Assembly: GCA_002309915.1 (NCBI GenBank) | Contig: DBYT01000040.1 | Location: 1 to 18,935, forward strand | Direction of reading: 5' to 3' | DNA from: Bacteroidales bacterium UBA1179 | GTDB taxonomy: Bacteria; Bacteroidota; Bacteroidia; Bacteroidales; Bacteroidaceae | DNA length: 18,935 bases | Shown here: one piece after another, positions 1 to 6,614 of the stretch | Layout of the letters: each line of letters begins with the position of its first letter | Position numbering within the stretch: position 1 is the first letter of the stretch | The notes under the pieces: model-generated | Told to the model about the DNA's origin: nothing | What the model saw: only the letters and a program-made list of their open reading frames with translations | Database searches by the model: none | Translations under genes and position numbers: made by a program

Positions 1-180
1 ATAGCTCTGGCAATACCTATCAAGCACGTTCATGCACCCGGCAAGTGTAACAAGGGCATGATGGAGAAGCTTGACGAGCATTCAGCTGAAGAAGGTGAGG
101 AAGGCAGTGTTGAGGATTCTGGAGCAAATGATCCCCGTTGGGATGCTCTGAACAGCTTGATGGAATCAGATAACGAATAA
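1..180 (+). CDS. DUF177 / YceD family protein, C-terminal fragment (5' end outside window)
   Basis: An open frame runs from base 1 to a TAA at 178-180 and gives the last 59 residues of a protein. It contains IPIKHVHAPGKCNKGMM, an acidic stretch, and NDPRWDALNSLM near the end. The lysine/histidine/cysteine segment and the DPRWDAL tail match the C-terminus of Bacteroidales DUF177 (YceD) proteins as I know them. The family is encoded just upstream of rpmF in many bacteria, and members have been linked to 23S rRNA accumulation and ribosome maturation. That link is family knowledge, not visible here. rpmF starts 25 bases downstream, so the two are almost certainly cotranscribed. The N-terminus lies before the window, so its start and full length cannot be judged. 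The family call is fairly secure because sequence and neighbour agree. Confidence 0.85.
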   Translation: MALAIPIKHVHAPGKCNKGMMEKLDEHSAEEGEEGSVEDSGANDPRWDALNSLMESDNE

Positions 181-205
181 ACAACAATAATAAAAACAAA
201 ACAAA

Positions 206-394
206 ATGGCACATCCTAAAAGAAGGCAGTCCAAGACAAGAACTGCGAAAAGAAGGACTCACGATAAGGCAGTAGCACCCACACTTGCAATCTGCCCGAA
301 CTGCGGAGCATGGCACGTCTATCACACAGTATGCGGTGAGTGCGGTTATTACAGAGGCAAGTTGGCAGTAGTCAAGGAAGCAGCCGCTGAGTAA
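206..394 (+). CDS. rpmF: 50S ribosomal protein L32
   Basis: This 62-residue protein begins MAHPKRRQSKTRTAKRRTHD, the typical basic N-terminus of bacterial L32. It carries the zinc-ribbon form of the protein, with cysteines at 30 and 33 (CPNC) and 43 and 46 (CGEC). It is therefore the zinc-dependent (C+) version, not a zinc-independent paralogue. L32 is a small large-subunit protein that binds 23S rRNA near the exit tunnel. The start at 206 is preceded by an A-rich leader (ACAATAATAAAAACAAAACAAA) without a Shine-Dalgarno, as is normal in Bacteroidota. It lies 25 bases after the DUF177 gene and is followed 10 bases later by a strong intrinsic terminator, so it probably ends the DUF177-rpmF transcript. 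In several Bacteroidales I recall fabH following here; it is absent in this window. Confidence 0.98.
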   Translation: MAHPKRRQSKTRTAKRRTHDKAVAPTLAICPNCGAWHVYHTVCGECGYYRGKLAVVKEAAAE

Positions 395-404
395 ACCAAG
401 AACG

Positions 405-436
405 AAAAACGCATCCCTTTAAGATGCGTTTTTTTT
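405..436 (+). terminator. Rho-independent terminator after rpmF
   Basis: Bases 405-415 (AAAAACGCATC) pair perfectly with 423-433 (GATGCGTTTTT) around a 7-base loop (416-422, CCTTTAA). The T tract continues to 436, giving eight Ts in a row. It sits 10 bases after the rpmF stop and 26 bases before era. It should end most DUF177-rpmF transcripts. I found no convincing TAnnTTTG element in the 26 bases before era, so era-der may depend on read-through or on a promoter hidden in or upstream of the hairpin. Confidence 0.9.
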
Positions 437-462
437 GACTCTTACCAAAGACAGTTTTTCCT

Positions 463-1344
463 ATGCACAAGGCCGGATTCGTAAACATAGTGGGTAACCC
501 CAATGTAGGCAAGTCAACACTGATGAACCTGCTTGTGGGCGAGCACATATCCATTGCCACATTCAAGGCGCAGACCACGCGTCACAGGATAATGGGTATA
601 GTCAATACCGAGGAGTCCCAGATAGTCTTCTCGGACACTCCCGGTGTGCTCAAACCCAACTACAAACTCCAGGAATCCATGCTTGCGTTCTCGGAGTCAG
701 CCCTGGTTGACGCCGATGTGCTGCTCTACATGACCGATGTCGTGGAGAAGGCCGATAAGAACGCCGAGTTCCTTGAGAAGGTAGCCAAGATGAAGGTGCC
801 GGTACTGGTCATCATCAACAAGATTGACCTGACCGATGAGGAGAACCTGGTAAAACTGGTGGAGTCATGGCATGAAAAACTTCCAAATGCGGAGATAATA
901 CCCATATCAGCCGCCACAGCATTCGGTGTCAAGACTGTTTTGAAGCGTGTCAATGAGTTGATACCGGAGTGTCCTCCCTATTTCGAGAAGGACCAGCTGA
1001 CCGATAAGCCCGCCCGATTCTTTGTATCGGAGATAGTCCGTGAAAAGATTCTCCTGCATTACGACAAGGAGATACCTTACTCTGTCGAGGTGGTTGTGGA
1101 GCAGTTCCGCGAGAACCACTCACGTATAGTGATCAACGCAGTCATATATGTGGAGCGTGAGTCACAGAAGGGTATCCTGATAGGACATGAGGGTCAGGCC
1201 CTGAAGCGTGTTGCCATCGAGGCCCGCAAGGACCTGGAGAAGTTCTTCGGCAAGAAGATCTTCATGGAACTGTTCGTCAAGGTGGACAAGGACTGGCGCA
1301 GCTCCGACCGCGAACTCCGCAACTTTGGTTACGGACAGGATTGA
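463..1344 (+). CDS. era: GTPase Era (30S assembly factor)
   Basis: Era is a GTPase that binds the 3' end of 16S rRNA and takes part in 30S subunit maturation. The 293-residue protein has the G1 P-loop GNPNVGKS at 11-18, switch region TTRHRIMG at 38-45, G3 DTPG at 58-61, and G4 NKID at 119-122. A C-terminal KH RNA-binding domain covers roughly 200-285, with its GxxG loop as GHEG at 241-244. Length and domain order are those of a normal full-length Era. The start at 463 is 2 residues before the first beta-strand and has no Shine-Dalgarno. It follows the rpmF terminator and is 22 bases ahead of der, with which it forms a two-gene GTPase unit. Its P-loop codons are identical over 24 bases to those of the first der P-loop (see repeat entries). 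Identification is secure. Confidence 0.97.
   Translation: MHKAGFVNIVGNPNVGKSTLMNLLVGEHISIATFKAQTTRHRIMGIVNTEESQIVFSDTPGVLKPNYKLQESMLAFSESALVDADVLLYMTDVVEKADKNAEFLEKVAKMKVPVLVIINKIDLTDEENLVKLVESWHEKLPNAEIIPISAATAFGVKTVLKRVNELIPECPPYFEKDQLTDKPARFFVSEIVREKILLHYDKEIPYSVEVVVEQFRENHSRIVINAVIYVERESQKGILIGHEGQALKRVAIEARKDLEKFFGKKIFMELFVKVDKDWRSSDRELRNFGYGQD
498..521 (+). repeat. 24-base direct repeat, copy 1 (P-loop codons of era)
   Basis: Bases 498-521 begin CCCCAATG and end CAACACT. They are identical to 1396-1419 in der, and the flanking bases differ on both sides. They encode P-N-V-G-K-S-T plus two bases of the next Leu codon, so the shared peptide explains part of the identity. Every synonymous position also agrees. 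The second der P-loop encodes almost the same peptide with different codons (CCT AAC GTG GGC AAG AGC). Confidence 0.9.
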
Positions 1345-1366
1345 TTACAATTAACTCACTACAGCT

Positions 1367-2680
1367 ATGAGCAATCTGGTAGCAATAGTAGGCCGCCCCA
1401 ATGTAGGCAAGTCAACACTATTCAACCGTCTTACACAGACCCGTCAGGCCATTGTGGATGATGTGGCCGGTACCACGCGTGACCGCCAGTACGGCAAGTG
1501 CGAGTGGGGTAACCGCGTGTTCTCTCTGGTTGATACCGGCGGTTGGGTGGTTAACTCGGACGACGTGTTTGAGGAGGAGATCCGCAAGCAGGTCAAGATA
1601 GCCATTGACGAGGCTGATCTTATCCTGTTCCTGGTGGATATCAAGAACGGTGTAACTGATCTGGATGATGAGGTGGCAGGTATCCTGCGCCGTTCCAAGA
1701 CTCCGGTCATACTGGTTACCAACAAGATGGATACCTTTGACCTCCAGTATGCCGCAGCTGAGTTCTACAGTCTGGGACTGGGTGATCCCGTAAGCATATC
1801 TGCCGCAAACGGAAGCGGTACGGGTGAACTTTTGGACCTGGTGGTAAGCAAGCTGCCCGCCGAGGCTGATGCCGAGACTGAGGATGATATACCCCGTTTT
1901 GCAGTAGTGGGCCGTCCTAACGTGGGCAAGAGCTCGATTGTGAATGCTTTCATAGGTGAGGACCGCAACATCGTGACCGATATTGCCGGCACCACACGTG
2001 ACTCGGTATATACCCGATACACCAAGTTCGGATTTGATTTCTATCTGGTTGATACCGCCGGTATCCGCAAGAAGAGCAAGGTTGAGGAGGATCTGGAGTT
2101 CTACTCCGTGATGCGCTCCATACGCGCCATTGAGAACAGCGATGTCTGCGTGCTCATGCTGGATGCCACCCGTGGTATAGAGAGCCAGGATATGAATATC
2201 GTATCACTCATTATCAAAAACCAGAAGGGTCTTGTGGTGGTGGTCAACAAGTGGGACCTCATCGAGGACCGCTCGGCCAAGGTGATGCAGAACTACGAGG
2301 ATGCCATTCGCTCACGTCTGGCTCCGTTCGTGGATTTCCCGATTGTGTTTACATCGGCCATAGAGAAACAGCGCATACTCAAGGTGCTGGAATGTGCCAA
2401 GGATGTATATAAGCACAAGACCAACCATGTATCCACCGGCAAGCTGAATGCCGAGATGCTGCCTCTGATTGAGGCTTATCCGCCTCCATCGACCAAGGGC
2501 AAGTATATCAAGATAAAGTATTGCACACAGCTGCAGGGTCCGCAGATTCCTACATTTATATTCTTTGCCAACCTGCCGCAGTACGTAAAGGATCCCTACA
2601 AGCGTTTCCTTGAGAACAAGATTCGTGAGAAATGGGATTTCAGCGGTACTCCCATAAACATCTTTATCCGCCAAAAATAA
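1367..2680 (+). CDS. der: Ribosome-biogenesis GTPase Der (EngA)
   Basis: Der is an essential double-GTPase that associates with the 50S subunit during late assembly. The 437-residue protein has two tandem G domains. The first has GRPNVGKS at 9-16, DTGG at 56-59 and NKMD at 119-122. The second has GRPNVGKS at 182-189, DTAG at 229-232 and NKWD at 294-297. A short acidic linker (about 165-176) joins them, and a KH-like C-terminal domain fills about 355-437. Length and order are standard. The start at 1367 gives the usual MSNLVAIVGRPNVG opening. It lies 22 bases after era and ends at the TAA immediately before a bidirectional hairpin shared with the convergent metalloprotease gene. Nothing is missing or fused. 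Confidence 0.98.
   Translation: MSNLVAIVGRPNVGKSTLFNRLTQTRQAIVDDVAGTTRDRQYGKCEWGNRVFSLVDTGGWVVNSDDVFEEEIRKQVKIAIDEADLILFLVDIKNGVTDLDDEVAGILRRSKTPVILVTNKMDTFDLQYAAAEFYSLGLGDPVSISAANGSGTGELLDLVVSKLPAEADAETEDDIPRFAVVGRPNVGKSSIVNAFIGEDRNIVTDIAGTTRDSVYTRYTKFGFDFYLVDTAGIRKKSKVEEDLEFYSVMRSIRAIENSDVCVLMLDATRGIESQDMNIVSLIIKNQKGLVVVVNKWDLIEDRSAKVMQNYEDAIRSRLAPFVDFPIVFTSAIEKQRILKVLECAKDVYKHKTNHVSTGKLNAEMLPLIEAYPPPSTKGKYIKIKYCTQLQGPQIPTFIFFANLPQYVKDPYKRFLENKIREKWDFSGTPINIFIRQK
1396..1419 (+). repeat. 24-base direct repeat, copy 2 (first P-loop of der)
   Basis: Identical over 24 bases to 498-521 in era, in the same orientation, 898 bases apart. It covers the codons for residues 11-17 of Der and part of Leu18. 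Confidence 0.9.
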
Positions 2681-2711
2681 GAAAAGTGAGGTTCAAAGCC
2701 TCACTTTTCTT
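2680..2711. terminator. Bidirectional terminator between convergent der and M6 protease genes
   Basis: Bases 2680-2691 (AGAAAAGTGAGG) pair perfectly with 2699-2710 (CCTCACTTTTCT) around a 7-base loop, 2692-2698. On the plus strand the hairpin starts at the last base of the der stop codon and is followed by a T-rich stretch. On the minus strand it is followed by TTATTTTTGG, also T-rich. The minus-strand stop codon of the metalloprotease (2693-2695) lies inside the loop. One hairpin therefore probably ends both transcripts. Confidence 0.85.
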
Positions 2712-4318
2712 GTTATGTTTCCGTACTTTATTATCCAGATTCCGGGTCCGGGGAGGCTGATGTGCTCGGGATCTGAGGTCGTGGTTTTGATGACGGGCTT
2801 ACCGGTCATGTCATAGACTGTGACAGTCGTTTCATCCTGTTTCACGTTTCCGGCATTTGTCGGCATATCGGAACGGAGGGTGAATGTAAATACGCTGCTG
2901 TTCCTGGTTATGTTGTAGATAGAGTAAAGCGGGTATGAAGTGCCGGCTTTGAGCTGCGGTTTTCCCGTGGTGGTTATGCTGTCTATGACATGTGTTCCCA
3001 GACTGTCGGTCCAGGTATAGGGGAACAGGTCGCCGGCATCTGTGTATACGTCGTAATCGTTGTCGGCCGGAAGTATATGATAACGTTTCAGGTCACCGTT
3101 GTTGAGTTTATTGCTGGTCCATTTGCTTCTGTTGTAATCAACAGCTGTTACCATTATTCCCCGGGTCCTTTGATATCTGTACCAACCGTTCTTGATATGG
3201 TTTTCCAGAATAATGAACTGGTTGTCATCGCCGGTACTCAGACGGTATGCGACATGAATTCCTTGTTCGGGGTTGGGCTTACGGGCAATGAAATAGAGGT
3301 CATAAGTACCCGGACCGGTAATCTCTTCCAGATCCAGCCATCCCAGTGAATATCTTTCAAATGCGGTATATCCCACCGGCGAGAATCCTCCGTCTTCATA
3401 GCAACCGGCATCCATAAGACTCCAGTATCCCATGGCGGAGTTGATGTCATCTGCGTCTTCTCCTGTATCATAATAATCCGGAAGGCCGAGCGTGTGGGAG
3501 AACTCATGGCAGAACGTGCCTATGCCGTCCAGCAAGGAGTCCGAATCCCAATACAGTTCCGGTGTGCACGCACATTTGGCCCGGCTGATACCTTTCCCGT
3601 AAACAACGGGATCATCCTGTCTGTTGAAATAAACGAAGTCGGCCTGGGGCCATATTGTATTCGGGTCAGATCCTTCATAATTCTCTCCCCGGCCGGCGTA
3701 GACGATTGAAATCTGGTCGATCATTCCGTTACGGGCATATCCGGAAAGGTTTGCATGGTTATGGGTGATTATGGAATCGCACACTTCGCGTACCAGGGCG
3801 TGGACATTGTCGTATTTTCCGCTGCCGTAATAGGCATAACCCCTGGAAAGGGTTATCGGGCCTATAATCTTGAAGGTAGGATTGAACTGTCCGTAGGACA
3901 TGTCCCAAAAATAGTCCGCTACGCTTCCGTTGGCAGCGTGATAGGTCACTCCATTGTGAACGTATTTGACTGAATCAGAATATCCGTGCCCATTGAATAT
4001 GCATTCATAATGTTTCCTGATCGTTTCAGCATCCCTGGTAAAATGAAGGTCGCTGAATTCCACCAGAACCAAGGGGTATTCTATACTGCCTGTGCGGGGT
4101 ATGTCTGATATTGAGTAGTCACCGGGGGCCGCTGCCGTACGGTTGAGCCCATAACGCGGCTGTCCGCCCCAGAGAGCGGGATTGTCACGGTCAGTAGGCA
4201 TATAGTATTCCGGTATGTGTATTCCCGGCTTGCGCCTCATGGGAACGGCAAAGGCCGATGCACAAAGCATAAGGCAGACCGTCAAAGCTGTTATACTTTT
4301 CAGGTACTTGCGAATCAT
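2693..4318 (-). CDS. Secreted M6-family zinc metalloprotease with T9SS-like C-terminal tail
   Basis: This 541-residue protein has a signal peptide (1-24, basic start, hydrophobic core, ending CASAFA). It has an M6-type lead-in SVADYFWDMSYGQF at 132-145 and IIGP at 151-154. The catalytic motif HEFSHTLGLPD at 271-281 is an HExxHxxGxxD zinc site, and a likely Met-turn LMDAG lies at 301-305. The C-terminus (about 497-541) reads VTVYDMTGKPV, then GPGIWIIKYG, then KVRL. That resembles the end of a type A sorting tail for type IX secretion, although shorter than usual. I infer a protease exported to the periplasm and possibly to the cell surface; the substrate is unknown. Its ATG overlaps the lptB stop (ATGA), so translation is probably coupled. 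The stop codon sits in the loop of the terminator shared with der. M6 assignment is good; the secretion route is less sure. Confidence 0.85.
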   Translation of the reverse strand: MIRKYLKSITALTVCLMLCASAFAVPMRRKPGIHIPEYYMPTDRDNPALWGGQPRYGLNRTAAAPGDYSISDIPRTGSIEYPLVLVEFSDLHFTRDAETIRKHYECIFNGHGYSDSVKYVHNGVTYHAANGSVADYFWDMSYGQFNPTFKIIGPITLSRGYAYYGSGKYDNVHALVREVCDSIITHNHANLSGYARNGMIDQISIVYAGRGENYEGSDPNTIWPQADFVYFNRQDDPVVYGKGISRAKCACTPELYWDSDSLLDGIGTFCHEFSHTLGLPDYYDTGEDADDINSAMGYWSLMDAGCYEDGGFSPVGYTAFERYSLGWLDLEEITGPGTYDLYFIARKPNPEQGIHVAYRLSTGDDNQFIILENHIKNGWYRYQRTRGIMVTAVDYNRSKWTSNKLNNGDLKRYHILPADNDYDVYTDAGDLFPYTWTDSLGTHVIDSITTTGKPQLKAGTSYPLYSIYNITRNSSVFTFTLRSDMPTNAGNVKQDETTVTVYDMTGKPVIKTTTSDPEHISLPGPGIWIIKYGNITRKVRL

Positions 4319-5055
4319 TTCTGGAAATTCTTTTTCTTGAGTTCGAAACTCTGGCTCAGGTATTTCTCTCTTACCACGGGGTTGACGGCAAGTTCCTCGG
4401 GGGTTCCCTGGAACAGGATGCGTCCCTCAAACAGCAGGTAGGCGCGGTCTGTGATGCTGAGCGTCTCGTGTACGTTGTGGTCAGTGATGAGGATTCCTAT
4501 GTTGCGGTCCTTGAGTTTCCATACAATCTGCTGGATATCCTCAACGGCAATGGGGTCAACTCCGGCAAAAGGCTCGTCCAGCATTATGAACTTGGGCTCG
4601 ATGGCAAGGCAGCGGGCAATCTCGGTACGGCGGCGCTCACCACCTGAAAGGCGGTCGCCCAGGTTCTTGCGCACTTTCTGCAGACGGAACTCGTTTATAA
4701 GGCTCTCCAGTTTTTCACGCTGGTAGTCAAGCGGACGTCCGGTAAGTTCCAGGACTGATGCGATATTGTCCTCGACACTCATCTTGCGGAATACGCTGGC
4801 CTCCTGTGCCAGGTAGCCTACGCCTGCGCGGGCACGCTTGTATACTGGGTAATCGGTTATGTCCTGATCGTCAAGATATATATGTCCCTCATTGGGGGTG
4901 ATAAGACCTGTAGTCATGTAGAATGATGTGGTCTTGCCGGCTCCGTTAGGTCCCAGCAAACCAACTATCTCACCCTGTTTCACGTCGAATGAAACGTGGT
5001 TCACTACGGTACGCTTTCCGTAGCGTTTCACAAGATCCTCGGTCCTTAGTACCAT
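4315..5055 (-). CDS. lptB: LPS export ABC transporter ATP-binding protein LptB
   Basis: LptB is the cytoplasmic ATPase that, with LptF/LptG, drives LPS from the inner membrane along the Lpt bridge. Counting from the upstream ATG at 5091 (258 residues), it has Walker A GPNGAGKTT at 47-55, Q-loop glutamine 96, signature LSGGE at 148-152, Walker B FIMLDEP at 168-174 and the H-loop histidine at 205. YLAQEASVFRKMSVEDNI is characteristic of LptB among ABC ATPases. Two ATGs are possible. The promoter's TAnnTTTG element ends only 7 bases before the 5091 ATG, which would make that message almost leaderless. The second ATG (5055, opening MVLRTEDLVKRYGKRTVV) leaves about 40 bases of leader and fits LptB better, so I chose it (246 residues). 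Its stop overlaps the M6 protease start by 4 bases. It is divergent from tig. Confidence 0.93.
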   Translation of the reverse strand: MVLRTEDLVKRYGKRTVVNHVSFDVKQGEIVGLLGPNGAGKTTSFYMTTGLITPNEGHIYLDDQDITDYPVYKRARAGVGYLAQEASVFRKMSVEDNIASVLELTGRPLDYQREKLESLINEFRLQKVRKNLGDRLSGGERRRTEIARCLAIEPKFIMLDEPFAGVDPIAVEDIQQIVWKLKDRNIGILITDHNVHETLSITDRAYLLFEGRILFQGTPEELAVNPVVREKYLSQSFELKKKNFQK

Positions 5056-5098
5056 CTTGTGGTCTGATGCCGTTTCTTGAAACTCTTCCATAACGTGG

Positions 5099-5130
5099 CA
5101 AAGTTAATCAAATTCGCTAAAAAATCTCAA
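5099..5130 (-). promoter_or_regulatory. Predicted Bacteroidota promoter for lptB
   Basis: On the minus strand, TTG at 5130-5128 is followed after 21 bases by TAACTTTG at 5106-5099. This matches the Bacteroidota sigma-ABfr consensus (TTTG at -33, TAnnTTTG at -7), with only the first T of the -33 box not matching. The predicted transcription start is around 5093-5096. That argues for translation of lptB from 5055 rather than 5091. Confidence 0.7.
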
Positions 5131-5133
5131 TTA

Positions 5134-5165
5134 TTTCTCTATTTGCAGTATTTAATCTAATTTTG
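5134..5165 (+). promoter_or_regulatory. Predicted Bacteroidota promoter for tig-clpP-clpX
   Basis: TAATTTTG at 5158-5165 fits the TAnnTTTG -7 element. A near-match to the -33 box (TTTC, 5134-5137) lies 20 bases upstream. Transcription should start near 5170, leaving about 40 bases of A-rich leader before the tig ATG at 5212. It is back-to-back with the lptB promoter, so the 120-base gap between the genes is nearly filled by the two. The -7 element is clear; the -33 element is weaker. Confidence 0.65.
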
Positions 5166-5211
5166 CACCCTAATTAAAAAAGAAGAAATAAATCAACACT
5201 ATAAAGACAGA

Positions 5212-6603
5212 ATGAACGTAAAGTTTGAGAATGTAAGCAAGGTACAGGGCCTGCTTACCGTCAGCATGGACAAAGCTGATTATCAGGAGAATGTAGACAA
5301 GGCACTCAAGGATGCCAGAAAGAAAGTGCAGATGCCGGGTTTCCGTCCGGGTATGGTTCCCATGAGCCTTGTACAGAAGATGTACGGAAAATCTATCAAA
5401 GCCGATGAAATCAACAAGCTTCTCCAGGAGAAGGTATTCGGTTACATCAAGGATAACAAGATCGATATGCTGGGCGAGCCGCTTCCCAATGAGGAGAAGG
5501 AGGCCGGCATGAGTCTTGATGACGACAACCAGACATTCTACTTTGACATTGCTCTTGCTCCCAAGTTCGATGCTCAGATCGGTAAGGACGATGCCGTTAC
5601 CTACTATGAGATAAAGGTTACCCCCGAGATGGTGGAAAACCAGGTTAAGGCCTACACTCAGCAGAACGGTCATTACGAGCAGGTTGACGCTTACCAGGAC
5701 AAGGACGTTGTAAAGGGTCAGCTCGTTGAGTTGAACGCCGACGGTACAGCCAAGGAGGGCGGTATCGTAGTAGAGGGTGCAACCCTGATGCCCGAGTATA
5801 TCAAGGCTGCCGCTCAGAAGAAACTTTTTGCCAAGGCCAAGAAGGGTGACGTAATCAAGTTCAACCCCTCAAAGGCTTATGAGGGCAACGCAATAGAGAT
5901 ATCTTCACTCCTCAACAAGAAGAAGGAGGAGGTTGAGGGTATCACCGCCGATTTCTCACTCACCATCCAGGATATCACCCGTTTCGTTGAGAGCGAGCTG
6001 AACCAGGAGGTGTTTGACCGCGTGTTCGGTAAGGATGCAGTTAAGGACGAGGCCGGTTTCCGCGCCAAGGTTGAGGAGACTCTGGCTCAGAGTTTCGTAC
6101 CTGACAGCGACTACAAGTTCCTGCTTGACGTTCGCGCTTACCTGATGGAGAAGGTAGGCAAGCTGGAGTATGCCGAGGATCTGCTCAAGCGTATCATGAA
6201 GGCTAACAAGCCCGACGCACAGGACGATGAGGCTACATTCCAGCGCAGCCTTGAGGAGCTTACATGGCACCTCATCCAGGAGAAGCTGGTTGAGAAGTAT
6301 TCAATCAAGGTCGAGGAGGCCGATGTACAGGCAATGGCCCGCGAGGCAACACGCGCCCAGTTCGCTCAGTACGGTATGATGAATATTCCCGATGAGCTGC
6401 TTGACAACTACTCAAAGGAGATGCTCAAGAAGCGTGAGACCGTTGACGGCCTTGTAAACCGCGCCATTGAGTCAAAGCTCACCGCTGCCCTCAAGAAGGA
6501 TGTAAAGCTCAAGAACAAGAAGGTTACCGTTGATGAGTTCAACAAGCTTTTTGAGACTGCAGCCGAGTCTGCTCCCAAAGCAAAGAAAACAACCAAGAAG
6601 TAA
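5212..6603 (+). CDS. tig: Trigger factor (ribosome-associated chaperone)
   Basis: Trigger factor docks at the ribosomal exit tunnel and shields nascent chains. The 463-residue protein has the N-terminal ribosome-binding domain with the signature GFRPGMVP at 43-50, followed by MSLVQKMYGKSI. The middle region (about 150-250) sits where the FKBP-type prolyl isomerase domain belongs but is hard to recognise as an intact FKBP fold. Only a stretch such as KKGDVIKFNPSKAYEGN resembles it. The rest (about 250-445) is the long helical chaperone domain. The tail is rich in lysine (APKAKKTTKK). It is about 30 residues longer than E. coli trigger factor, as seen in other Bacteroidota members. The start at 5212 is set by the opening MNVKFENVSKVQGLLTV and the promoter 47 bases upstream. 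It leads tig-clpP-clpX, with clpP 11 bases on. Confident call; isomerase activity is doubtful. Confidence 0.95.
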   Translation: MNVKFENVSKVQGLLTVSMDKADYQENVDKALKDARKKVQMPGFRPGMVPMSLVQKMYGKSIKADEINKLLQEKVFGYIKDNKIDMLGEPLPNEEKEAGMSLDDDNQTFYFDIALAPKFDAQIGKDDAVTYYEIKVTPEMVENQVKAYTQQNGHYEQVDAYQDKDVVKGQLVELNADGTAKEGGIVVEGATLMPEYIKAAAQKKLFAKAKKGDVIKFNPSKAYEGNAIEISSLLNKKKEEVEGITADFSLTIQDITRFVESELNQEVFDRVFGKDAVKDEAGFRAKVEETLAQSFVPDSDYKFLLDVRAYLMEKVGKLEYAEDLLKRIMKANKPDAQDDEATFQRSLEELTWHLIQEKLVEKYSIKVEEADVQAMAREATRAQFAQYGMMNIPDELLDNYSKEMLKKRETVDGLVNRAIESKLTAALKKDVKLKNKKVTVDEFNKLFETAAESAPKAKKTTKK

Positions 6604-6614
6604 ATAAAAGAGCT

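Noticed and set aside
2990..3349. A 119-residue plus-strand open frame across the metalloprotease gene
   Set aside because: No recognisable motif and no promoter. The minus-strand frame carries the signal peptide, zinc site and tail.
5170..5673. A 167-residue open frame antisense to tig
   Set aside because: It is a shadow of tig codon usage. It has no domain I recognise, and it would have to be read against a confidently assigned gene.
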